NCBI GenBank assembly: GCA_003646705.1
Contig: QMLK01000052.1
Span: 1-6,630, forward strand
Origin: Deltaproteobacteria bacterium
Lineage (GTDB): Bacteria; Desulfobacterota; B13-G15
Reading direction: 5' to 3'
DNA: 6,630 nucleotides
Positions 1 to 5,559 of the stretch are shown piece by piece (position 1 is the first letter of the stretch; every line of letters begins with the position of its first letter). The position numbers and the translations under genes are program-made. A model generated the notes under the pieces. The model saw only the letters and a list, made by a program, of their open reading frames with translations, made no database searches and was not told the origin of the DNA.

Positions 1-1185
1 GGTGGAGATGGGGGCCTTAGAGGCGGCGGCGAAGAAGCCCGCCATCCCCACCACCGCAAAGGGGGTGACGTGCTCGACGACCCCGGGCATCAGGTAGTTG
101 AAGACCTTCCCCATGGCCCCTCCTACACAGGCCCCGATGACCATCGAGGGGCCGAAGACCCCCGCACTGCCTCCAGAGCCTATGGAGAAGGAGGTGGCGA
201 GGATCTTCGCCAGGGAGACAGCCACCAGCAGCCATAGGGTCACGTTGCCTTCCAGGATCTGCTGTACGAAACCGTAGCTGAAGCCCAAGGCCTGCGGGAG
301 GAAGAAGCCTATTAAGCCAGTGGCCAAGCCCCCGAGGGCAGGCTTGAAGGTATCGGGGATCCTCAACTTACGGAAATAGGCCTGGACCCCGTAAAAGCTA
401 CGGACGTAAAGGATCGCCGTGGCCGCCAGCACCAAGGCCATGACGGCGTAGGGGAAGAGCTCCAAGGGGTCCTGGAAGGTGATGTCAGGGGTATGAAAGA
501 GGGAACCCCACCCGTACACGAGGCAGAAGAGGCAGTAGGCCACCACCGAGGAGATCCCCGCGGGGATTATCACCTCTGCCTCGAACTCCAGCTCACTGTA
601 AAGGACCTCCGCTGCGAAGAGGGCCCCTGCCAAGGGCGCCCTGAAGATGCTCCCTATCCCCGCCCCCATCCCGGCCGCCAGCAGTATACGGCGCTCCCTT
701 TCGGTGAGCTTGAGGGTCCTGCCGAGGAAGGAGCCGAAACCGGCCCCTATCTGGGCTATGGGGCCCTCCCGTCCCCCTGAGCCACCACTGCCCAGGGTGA
801 GGGCGGAGGCCAAGGCCTTGATCAAGGGGATCCTCCCCCTGATGTAGCCCTGTCGCTTGTGATAGGCCTCTATGACTGCGTCGGTCCCGTGCCCTTCGGC
901 CTCCGGGGCGAAGGTGTAGACCAACCAGCCGCTCATAAGGCCACCGAGGGCGGGGATGATCAAGAGGAGGAAACGGCGGAAGGGCACGGCAAAGGGGCTG
1001 AAGAGGGGCTCTTCGCCCCCGGGATGGGGGGGGTAGTATCCAGCGAGGCCACCGAGGAAGAGGTGCTGGAACAGTTGGCAGAGGAGGTGAAAGGCGATGG
1101 CCCCTCCCCCTGCTATCATCCCCACCAGGATGCAGAGGAAGAAAAGACTGGGACGTAAGGTTAACTTTGACCTCTCAAGGGGCAT
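1..1185 (-). CDS. ClC-family chloride channel/transporter (3' part cut by window edge)
   Basis: Integral membrane protein of the ClC family, which moves chloride either as a channel or in exchange for protons. 395 residues are present with no stop before the edge. An N-terminal helix (about 15-35) is followed by a GHGTD loop (98-102) where many ClC proteins have GSGIP. The GREGP filter motif (138-142) contains the gating glutamate E140. An APLAGALF segment (184-190) precedes E193-V194, and GSGGSAGVFGPS (336-347) contributes F344. In E. coli ClC the residue at V194 is E203, the inner proton glutamate, and valine there is typical of ClC channels. The tyrosine expected near the C-terminal filter, and any CBS domains, lie outside the window. 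ATG at 1183-1185 is preceded by AGGAAAG at a good distance. The gene follows the YvlD-like gene by 68 bases on the same strand and may be cotranscribed. Family assignment is firm; channel versus exchanger is inference. Confidence 0.93.
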   Translation of the reverse strand, partial: MPLERSKLTLRPSLFFLCILVGMIAGGGAIAFHLLCQLFQHLFLGGLAGYYPPHPGGEEPLFSPFAVPFRRFLLLIIPALGGLMSGWLVYTFAPEAEGHGTDAVIEAYHKRQGYIRGRIPLIKALASALTLGSGGSGGREGPIAQIGAGFGSFLGRTLKLTERERRILLAAGMGAGIGSIFRAPLAGALFAAEVLYSELEFEAEVIIPAGISSVVAYCLFCLVYGWGSLFHTPDITFQDPLELFPYAVMALVLAATAILYVRSFYGVQAYFRKLRIPDTFKPALGGLATGLIGFFLPQALGFSYGFVQQILEGNVTLWLLVAVSLAKILATSFSIGSGGSAGVFGPSMVIGACVGGAMGKVFNYLMPGVVEHVTPFAVVGMAGFFAAASKAPIST

Positions 1186-1253
1186 ATTGTGCTTTCCTGG
1201 GTAAATCCGCGAAGGGCGGTCTCCTCACCATTACTCCCACAAAGCGGGTCTTG

Positions 1254-1607
1254 TCAAGTTCTGCGTCCCGTCATCCCTCCGATGAACACGGACAACAGCC
1301 AACTCACCAAGCTGATGAGCAGGGAGCCGATGAGGGCCCCCCAGAAGCCTTGGACCTCGAACCCCGGCACAAGCCAGGAGGCCATGAGGAGCATCAGGGC
1401 GTTGATGACCAGCAGAAAGAGCCCGAAGGTCAAAAGGGTGAGGGGCAGGGTGAGGAAGATCACGATCGGTTTTACCACAGCGTTTATTAGACCTATGGCC
1501 AAGGAGGCCACCAGGGCTGCCACCACCCCTTTCACCTTGAGCAAGCCGGGGAAGAGATGGGCCACGATCAGAAGGGACACGGCTGTGAGGAGCCAACGCA
1601 GCAGCAT
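1254..1607 (-). CDS. YvlD / phage_holin_4_2 family four-helix membrane protein
   Basis: Small inner-membrane protein of 117 aa. Almost the whole chain is hydrophobic, with four likely helices at about 3-23, 27-45, 48-80 (one long or two close) and 86-110, and a basic tail GRRT. The block from N42 to L72 contains NAVVKPIVI, TLPLTLLTFGLF and LVINALML, which is the signature of the family also called YvlD or mycobacterial 4TM. Members are widespread; B. subtilis YvlD sits in an envelope-stress operon, but the molecular role is not known. The holin name comes from sequence similarity only, and there is no phage context here. The start is clear: GAGGTGA (1614-1620) lies six bases before ATG 1605-1607. 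A minus-strand promoter candidate at 1638-1666 would give a leader of about 24 bases. The ClC gene follows downstream. Confidence 0.88.
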   Translation of the reverse strand: MLLRWLLTAVSLLIVAHLFPGLLKVKGVVAALVASLAIGLINAVVKPIVIFLTLPLTLLTFGLFLLVINALMLLMASWLVPGFEVQGFWGALIGSLLISLVSWLLSVFIGGMTGRRT

Positions 1608-1637
1608 CTACGGTCACCTCGATGGATTTGTCGCGCA

Positions 1638-1666
1638 AAAATACAAAAAAAGCAAGGGTTGTTCAA
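1638..1666 (-). promoter_or_regulatory. Candidate sigma70-type promoter for the YvlD-like gene
   Basis: Read on the minus strand, the -35 TTGAAC (1661-1666) and the -10 TATTTT (1638-1643) are separated by exactly 17 bases, which include a run of seven T. Each box matches the consensus at four or more positions. Transcription would begin near 1631 and reach the ATG at 1607. The -35 box lies inside the palindrome at 1655-1670. Confidence 0.5.
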
Positions 1667-1670
1667 CCCT
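1655..1670. promoter_or_regulatory. Perfect 16-base inverted repeat, possible operator
   Basis: AGGGTTG and CAACCCT are perfect inverted repeats separated by TT. The site lies between two diverging genes. It covers the -35 box of the minus-strand promoter and ends 10 bases before the -35 of the plus-strand promoter, which is where a dimeric repressor could act on one or both. On the minus strand the same sequence can fold as a six-pair stem with a GAAC loop followed by TGC and seven T, so a weak intrinsic terminator or attenuator is the alternative. No binding protein can be named. Confidence 0.45.
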
Positions 1671-1680
1671 CTCAAGTGTC

Positions 1681-1709
1681 TTGCCGATGTCCTCCCTTTG
1701 TGGTAGATA
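1681..1709 (+). promoter_or_regulatory. Candidate promoter for the secreted protein/CsgG-SH3 operon
   Basis: A -35 TTGCCG (1681-1686) is followed after 17 bases by TAGATA (1704-1709). The TGG just before the -10 forms an extended -10 (TGn). The expected start of transcription is near 1716, giving a leader of about 24 bases before GTG 1740, with the Shine-Dalgarno at 1729-1734. Confidence 0.45.
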
Positions 1710-1739
1710 AAGCTTACCGAAAAGAGGCAGGAGGTGAAG

Positions 1740-2141
1740 GTGAAAGGGGCCCTTTTGAAGAGAGGAGGAATGGTTCTGTTGGCCCTATCGCTGGTCCTCC
1801 TGGTGCTTCCAGGGGCTGAGGCAGAGGTCAAGAGCGTCGCCAAGGTCAAGCTCTCCGAAGTCCAGATCTTCTTGCAGCAGCGATGGCCGACGCAACCACA
1901 ATATGTGATGACTTCTTTCAGCTCCGGAAACATCAAATTCCTCGATGTGGTAGACATAGTCCTGGACCGGCAGGGGCAAGTGGTGGGAGTCAGATTGGTC
2001 TACACTCCTGGAGATGGCTTTCAGCGCGACGTCTTCTTGAGGGGTGTGAGGGGCTGGTTATTTAAGCGCCCCACCCTGGGCTCCCTTTACAAAGAGGTAA
2101 AGGTGCGGGTCGTAACAACCGATGAATTAAATAACCTTTGA
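1740..2141 (+). CDS. Secreted protein of unknown function, 133 aa
   Basis: I do not recognise this protein. It begins with a basic segment (K2, K7, R8) and a leucine/valine-rich core (11-23), then P24-G25-A26-E27-A28. The A-E-A before E29 suits signal peptidase I, so the mature protein would be about 105 aa in the periplasm or outside the cell. The mature part is basic, has no cysteine, and shows alternating polar and hydrophobic stretches (66-90, 118-126) suggesting beta strands. No lipobox or further membrane segment is visible. GTG 1740 is chosen because AGGAGG (1729-1734) lies five bases before it; GTG 1734 would overlap the Shine-Dalgarno and would add only two residues. The CsgG-like gene starts 15 bases after the stop, so the two are probably translated from one message, and this protein may act with, or be exported through, that lipoprotein. 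The last idea is inference from position alone. Confidence 0.75.
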   Translation: MKGALLKRGGMVLLALSLVLLVLPGAEAEVKSVAKVKLSEVQIFLQQRWPTQPQYVMTSFSSGNIKFLDVVDIVLDRQGQVVGVRLVYTPGDGFQRDVFLRGVRGWLFKRPTLGSLYKEVKVRVVTTDELNNL

Positions 2142-2156
2142 TTTCAGGAGGAACAG

Positions 2157-3194
2157 ATGATGAGAAGGGGCATATTCCTTTGGGTGGCTATCGGCCTTGT
2201 GGCGATACTGGCCGCTTGTGGCCCTGAGATCAGCACCAATGTGCAGACCTCTGGGCCTACGGTCCAGGAGGTCATCACTTACGAAGGGCCGAAGGCGCGG
2301 ATCGCTGTGGCCAGTTTCAGGTGCAAGGCTGCAAAGTGTTCGGGGGAGATAGGAGAGGGGTTGGCCGATATGCTCGCGACCTCCCTCTTCCGGACCGGGC
2401 GTTTCATCGTCCTGGAGAGGGGGGAAGGGCTCCGGGCGATCCAGGAGGAGTTGAACCTCGCCCAATCCGGGTATGTGCAGGCGCAGAAGGCCCCACAGAT
2501 GGGCTTGCTCGAGGGGGCCGACATCTTGGTCCTCGGGGCTATCACCGCCTTTGAGCCCGAGGCCTCGGGCATCGGTGGCGGTGCGGTGGTGGTGCCCTTC
2601 AGCGTCCCCATGCTCGGTGGGGCGGCGGTGGGGAAGAAGGACGCCTACATCGCTGCAGACATAAGGCTGGTGGATGTGAGGACAGGACGGGTGATCAACG
2701 CCACCAGGGTCGAGGGGAAGGCTACCAGTTGGAAGGTGGGAGGCCTTGGCGGGGCCATAGCCGGGACCGTGGCCTTCGGCGGCGCCTTGGGAGCTTACAA
2801 GAACACCCCCATGGAGAAGGCGGTGATGGTGATGCTCGACAACGCCATCCAGGCCATCTCCAAGATGGTCCCGGAGAGCTATTACCGCTACGGGAGCACT
2901 CCAGCAGCTACCCCTGCGGCCCCCGCGGCGACGACGGCTCCTGCAGCCCCTGCTAAGCCTTCGCCACCACCGGCTGAGGGACCGGCCTACGTCTCCTTTC
3001 CCTCTGGGAAGGTCCTCTCCATAAAGGGGAGCAGGGTGAACATCAGGAGCGGACCCGGTACCACCTATTCCATCCTGACCACCCTCACCAAAGGCCAGCA
3101 GGTCAAGGCCTTGGGCAAACAGGGAGAGTGGTACCAAGTCCAGTTGCCCGATGGCAAGGTGGGGTGGGTTTACGCCACCTTGGTCTCGGAGTAG
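2157..3194 (+). CDS. CsgG-like outer-membrane lipoprotein with C-terminal bacterial SH3 domain
   Basis: A lipoprotein signal precedes LAAC at 18-21, so C21 is the likely lipidated residue. Glycine follows it rather than aspartate, which in enterics fits sorting to the outer membrane. Residues about 47-240 resemble CsgG/HfaB: RIAVASF (48-54), a GEGLADML helix (67-74), FIVLERGEG (83-91), a conserved strand region IAADIRLVDVRTGRVINA (165-182), and the closing helix MEKAVMVMLDNAIQAI (219-234). CsgG forms a ring-shaped pore for curli subunits. Here the two regions that would make the barrel (about 136-160 and 194-214) are glycine-rich, so pore formation is uncertain. A Pro/Ala linker (247-276) leads to an SH3_3 domain (about 287-344) with VNIRSGPGT, GQQVKAL and GWVYATLV, which in other proteins binds peptidoglycan or peptides. 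C56 and C61 could form a disulfide. AGGAGG (2146-2151) serves ATG 2157; ATG 2160 is also possible. Confidence 0.88.
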   Translation: MMRRGIFLWVAIGLVAILAACGPEISTNVQTSGPTVQEVITYEGPKARIAVASFRCKAAKCSGEIGEGLADMLATSLFRTGRFIVLERGEGLRAIQEELNLAQSGYVQAQKAPQMGLLEGADILVLGAITAFEPEASGIGGGAVVVPFSVPMLGGAAVGKKDAYIAADIRLVDVRTGRVINATRVEGKATSWKVGGLGGAIAGTVAFGGALGAYKNTPMEKAVMVMLDNAIQAISKMVPESYYRYGSTPAATPAAPAATTAPAAPAKPSPPPAEGPAYVSFPSGKVLSIKGSRVNIRSGPGTTYSILTTLTKGQQVKALGKQGEWYQVQLPDGKVGWVYATLVSE

Positions 3195-3219
3195 GTCGTA
3201 AAGAAGATCTTCGTCCTTC

Positions 3220-3254
3220 AAAGCCCGCTTCCCCGCCGGGGGAGCGGGCTTTTT
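3220..3254 (+). terminator. Rho-independent terminator after the CsgG-SH3 gene
   Basis: The arm AAGCCCGC (3221-3228) pairs with GCGGGCTT (3244-3251). The stem continues inward through T-A, T-G and four C-G pairs to a three-base GCC loop (3235-3237), giving a stem of about 14 pairs. Five T follow at 3250-3254. It lies 26 bases after the stop codon and separates the CsgG operon from era. Confidence 0.92.
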
Positions 3255-3332
3255 GCTGTCTCTGCCCCTTCTGTTGATAAGGGCTCGAGGAGGTTGTTAT
3301 AGTTGGAATCGAAGGTTCACGAAGGAGGCCCT

Positions 3333-4235
3333 TTGAGGGAAGACGAATTCAGGTCCGGTTTCGTACCCATCGTAGGGAGGCCCAACGTAGGTAAGTCCAC
3401 CTTGTTGAACAGGATCCTCGGCCAAAAGGTGGCCATAACCTCCCCTAAGCCCCAGACGACCTGGTGGAGGATCTTGGGGATCAAGACGCGCCCTGATGCC
3501 CAGATCGTCTTCATAGACACCCCTGGTATCCATCGGGCTCGGGAGAATTTCAACATCCACATGGTAAAGACGGCCAGAGAGTCGATGAGGGACGGAGACG
3601 TCATCCTTCACATCGCCGAGGCCGTGGACCCCTTCTGCGAGGGGGACGAGGAGATCCGTCGAGACCTGGAGGGGAGGGACGTGCCTGTCATCTTGGCCCT
3701 CAACAAGGTGGACCTCCTTCAGGACGAAGGGAAATTGAGGGAGATCGTAGAGCGATCGCAGGCCCTCTTCCCCTACGCAAAGGTGATACCCCTTTCCGCC
3801 CTGCGGGGGGACGGGGTCCAGGAGTTGGAGGAGGAGGTGGTACGCCTTCTCCCCCACGGTCCTCTTTATTATCCCGAGGACATGGTCACCGACCAGACGG
3901 AGCGGGTCCTCGCTGCCGAGGTGATCAGGGAGAAGATCTTCCATTTGACCAGGCAAGAGGTCCCTTATTCCTGTGCGGTGGTGATAGAGGAATTCAGGGA
4001 AGAGAGGGAGAAGTCCTTGCTCTACATCAGGGCGGTCATCAATGTGGAGAGGGAATCGCAGAAGGGCATCCTCATCGGCAAGGGCGGCAGGATGTTGAAG
4101 GAGATCGGCACGGCCTCCAGGCGAGAGCTCGAGGGTATGTTCGGGAAGAAGGTCTACTTGGAGCTTTGGGTAAGGGTCCAAGAGCATTGGCGAAAGAAGG
4201 ACCCCATCCTGAGGGATTTCGGACTGATTCGATGA
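3333..4235 (+). CDS. era: Era GTPase, 16S rRNA-binding ribosome assembly factor
   Basis: Era binds the 3' end of 16S rRNA and helps mature the 30S subunit. Motifs are numbered from this start: G1 GRPNVGKS (15-22), G2 QTTWWRILG (42-50), G3 DTPGIH (64-69), G4 NKVD (126-129), G5 SAL near 154, and the C-terminal KH domain with GKGGRMLKEIG (250-260), ending in the usual ELWVRV and WRKKDPILRDFG. The length of 300 aa matches the family. The arginine that normally follows QTT in switch I is tryptophan here (codon TGG). There is no ATG start. TTG 3333 has AAGGAGG at 3322-3328 and leaves 14 residues before G1, as in E. coli. An in-frame TTG at 3303 with GAGGAGG at 3287-3293 would add ten residues and cannot be excluded. 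The stop TGA overlaps the next gene's ATG. Confidence 0.95.
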   Translation: MREDEFRSGFVPIVGRPNVGKSTLLNRILGQKVAITSPKPQTTWWRILGIKTRPDAQIVFIDTPGIHRARENFNIHMVKTARESMRDGDVILHIAEAVDPFCEGDEEIRRDLEGRDVPVILALNKVDLLQDEGKLREIVERSQALFPYAKVIPLSALRGDGVQELEEEVVRLLPHGPLYYPEDMVTDQTERVLAAEVIREKIFHLTRQEVPYSCAVVIEEFREEREKSLLYIRAVINVERESQKGILIGKGGRMLKEIGTASRRELEGMFGKKVYLELWVRVQEHWRKKDPILRDFGLIR

Positions 4236-4963
4236 AGGGGTTGGGAAAGGTCTTGCGGGAGGAGCGCCAGAGACAGGGGGTGACCCTGGAGGAGGTCTCT
4301 CGGGCCACCCGGATACGCCTCCCCTTCCTCCGTGCCATAGAAGAGGAGAACCTCGAGGCCCTGCCCCCAGGGATCGTAAGGAAGGGGTTCATCGAGGCCT
4401 ATGCCCGTTTTTTGGGTTTAGATCCGGTGAAGTTGCTCGGGGAGCACAAAGAGGAACCCCCTCCCCTGCCCTCCCCGCCCAGCACGGCCCACATGAGGAG
4501 GCCTTACCTCTTGATCCTCTCCCTGGCCCTTCTCGTGCTCTGTGGCGTGGTCCTCCTCTGTCTCCATTGGAAGGGCAAGAAGATGGGATCGGCCACCTCC
4601 TCCCCCGAGGGGGGCCCTACGGCTGTGAGGGCTATCGAGGTCCCCCTGCAACCAAGGGCAGAAGCGATGAGGTCCTCAGGGACGGAACACACCCTCTTGA
4701 TAGAGGCCTCTCAGTTGACCTGGATAGAGATAAGGAAGGGAGATGCCCCCCCTTACGACATCACCCTCTACCCGGGAGAGCGCTACAAGATCAGCGACCC
4801 TAAGGGCTTCACCCTGAAGATCGGCAACGCCGGTGGCGTACGCATCTTCTTCGACGGGAAAGACCTTGGAAGGCTCGGTGAAAGCGGCGAGGTGAAGAGA
4901 TTGGTCCTACCGGAGAGGCCTAAAGGGCCACCACGTCCTTCACTTCCGGAACCCTCTCCTTGA
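4232..4963 (+). CDS. RodZ-like helix-turn-helix membrane protein
   Basis: RodZ-type proteins link MreB filaments to the rod-shape wall-synthesis complex. This 243-aa protein has the expected order: an N-terminal Xre-like HTH_25 domain (about 4-70, with LREERQRQGVTLEEVSRATRI and FLRAIEEEN), a short Pro-rich stretch (76-84), one transmembrane helix (91-112) with basic residues on both sides, a polar linker (115-152), and a periplasmic DUF4115 domain (about 154-228, with LLIEASQLTWIEI, YPGERYKIS and VRIFFDGKDLG). It is shorter than E. coli RodZ (337 aa) because the linker is brief. ATG 4232 overlaps the era stop as ATGA. No good Shine-Dalgarno lies just upstream, so translation is probably coupled to era. 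The last 44 bases overlap the 3' end of nfu on the other strand. No mreB is in view, so a role in cell shape is inferred from the family. Confidence 0.88.
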   Translation: MKGLGKVLREERQRQGVTLEEVSRATRIRLPFLRAIEEENLEALPPGIVRKGFIEAYARFLGLDPVKLLGEHKEEPPPLPSPPSTAHMRRPYLLILSLALLVLCGVVLLCLHWKGKKMGSATSSPEGGPTAVRAIEVPLQPRAEAMRSSGTEHTLLIEASQLTWIEIRKGDAPPYDITLYPGERYKISDPKGFTLKIGNAGGVRIFFDGKDLGRLGESGEVKRLVLPERPKGPPRPSLPEPSP

Positions 4964-5138
4964 TGGCCCGTTTTATCCCCTGTTGAAGGGTCATGGTGGC
5001 CATGGGACAGCCCATGCAGGCCCCTTTCAGTCGGACCTTCACCACACCATCGGTCACATCCACCAGCTCCACATCTCCGCCATCGGCCTGCAACAGCGGC
5101 CTTATCTCCTTTAAGGCCTCCTCTACCTTCTCTTGCAT
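4920..5138 (-). CDS. NifU C-terminal-domain (Nfu) iron-sulfur cluster carrier
   Basis: A stand-alone Nfu domain of 72 aa. It contains LQADGGDVELVDV (16-28), VKVRLKGAC (33-41), the cluster-binding pair C41-M-G-C44, and the closing helix/strand ATMTLQQGIKRAIKERVPEV (47-66). In this family two subunits share a 4Fe-4S cluster through the CxxC pair and hand it to target proteins in the cytoplasm. The N-terminal IscU-like and central parts of full NifU are absent, as is normal for small Nfu proteins. ATG 5136-5138 has AAGGAGG (5147-5153) seven bases upstream. That Shine-Dalgarno sits just after the stop of the zinc-ribbon gene, so the pair is very likely one operon. The gene converges on rodZ with a 44-base overlap. 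Confidence 0.94.
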   Translation of the reverse strand: MQEKVEEALKEIRPLLQADGGDVELVDVTDGVVKVRLKGACMGCPMATMTLQQGIKRAIKERVPEVKDVVAL

Positions 5139-5154
5139 CGTCGGACCTCCTTGT

Positions 5155-5421
5155 TCATTGGTGTACCCTGAGGGGAAGGATCTGTTCCTCTCCGTCGAGC
5201 TCTACCTCCCGGCTTCCGCACACGGCACAGCTCACCATGGAGAAGGCCAGATCGTCTTCCATGAGGTGGATCTCCTCCAGTTGCTGCAGCCCTTCGTCCT
5301 CGGGCTCGCCCACAACCTCGACCACCTCTTCGTTCTCGTCGAGTTCAACCTCCAGCACCTTGTGGATGGAGCACCATACGTTGAAACGAAGCGTGTTACC
5401 ACATCGTAGACATCTTGCCAT
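5155..5421 (-). CDS. Small acidic zinc-ribbon-like protein, function unknown
   Basis: An 88-aa protein with two cysteine pairs, C4-L-R-C7 and C65-A-V-C68, suited to bind one zinc or iron atom together as a split zinc ribbon. C17 and H20 lie between them and could be additional ligands. The middle (24-58) is strongly acidic, rich in Glu and Asp, and probably helical or flexible. The start at ATG 5419-5421 is chosen because GAGGAGG lies six bases upstream; the frame stays open to 5478, but those 19 extra residues lack a comparable ribosome site and displace the CxxC from the N-terminus. It precedes nfu by 16 bases, so a role with iron-sulfur handling is possible, but this is inference from position. 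I cannot name the family. Confidence 0.75.
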   Translation of the reverse strand: MARCLRCGNTLRFNVWCSIHKVLEVELDENEEVVEVVGEPEDEGLQQLEEIHLMEDDLAFSMVSCAVCGSREVELDGEEQILPLRVHQ

Positions 5422-5522
5422 CCCTTGCCTCCTCAGGGCTTCCTTATCACGTCCTGTGGAAAAGATCAAGGAGGCCATCCTTCGGGTACCCTCTCAAAGG
5501 CTCATCTTTTGGTGTTTAGAGG

Positions 5523-5551
5523 GTTGTAGGGCCTCCCCTTTTTTGTTTTAA
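5523..5551 (-). promoter_or_regulatory. Weak candidate promoter for the zinc-ribbon/nfu unit
   Basis: On the minus strand TTAAAA (5546-5551) and TACAAC (5523-5528) are 17 bases apart; each matches the sigma70 consensus at four of six positions. The two boxes lie almost exactly on those of the plus-strand candidate, so the two promoters could not be occupied together. The leader to ATG 5421 would be about 95 bases. Evidence is sequence match only. Confidence 0.25.
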
Positions 5552-5552
5552 T
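5524..5552 (+). promoter_or_regulatory. Candidate promoter for the Gdt1 gene, predicting a leaderless message
   Basis: TTGTAG (5524-5529) and TTTAAT (5547-5552) are separated by 17 bases; the -10 matches consensus at five of six positions and the -35 at three. Only seven bases lie between the -10 and ATG 5560, so transcription would begin at or next to the start codon. Confidence 0.4.
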
Positions 5553-5559
5553 TCATCCC

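Noticed and set aside
1254..1607. Reading the holin-family name as a sign of a prophage
   Set aside because: The family is widespread in bacterial chromosomes, and no endolysin, tail or integrase gene is nearby.
1638..1670. Palindrome plus T-run read as an intrinsic terminator on the minus strand
   Set aside because: The stem is only six or seven pairs and the T-run starts three bases later. No gene upstream on that strand needs terminating there, and the same bases form a well-spaced promoter. Kept only as an alternative.
1189..1710. Plus-strand open frame of 173 codons across the YvlD-like gene and the divergent region
   Set aside because: It is antisense to a recognised membrane family, runs through the promoter region, and has a low-complexity basic translation.
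2895..2985. Ala/Pro-rich repeat region in the CsgG-SH3 gene considered as a DNA repeat
   Set aside because: It has no regular unit and is simply a low-complexity linker between the two domains.
2127..3221. Long open frame of 364 codons on the minus strand opposite the CsgG-SH3 gene
   Set aside because: It mirrors a gene with clear family motifs, has a Pro/His/Gly-rich translation with no recognisable domain, and lacks a ribosome site. GC-rich codon use on the plus strand explains the absence of stops.
3253..3281. Possible era promoter TTGCTG with a TGATAA-like -10
   Set aside because: Both boxes are poor matches and the -35 would lie inside the T-run of the terminator; not strong enough to list.
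3297..4187. Open frame of 296 codons on the minus strand opposite era
   Set aside because: It lies almost wholly opposite era, whose motifs are unmistakable, and its translation shows no domain.
5488..5497. Ten-base match accctctcaa also present at 1666-1675, considered as a shared regulatory site
   Set aside because: About twenty chance pairs of ten-base matches are expected in a window this size, and the flanks do not match.
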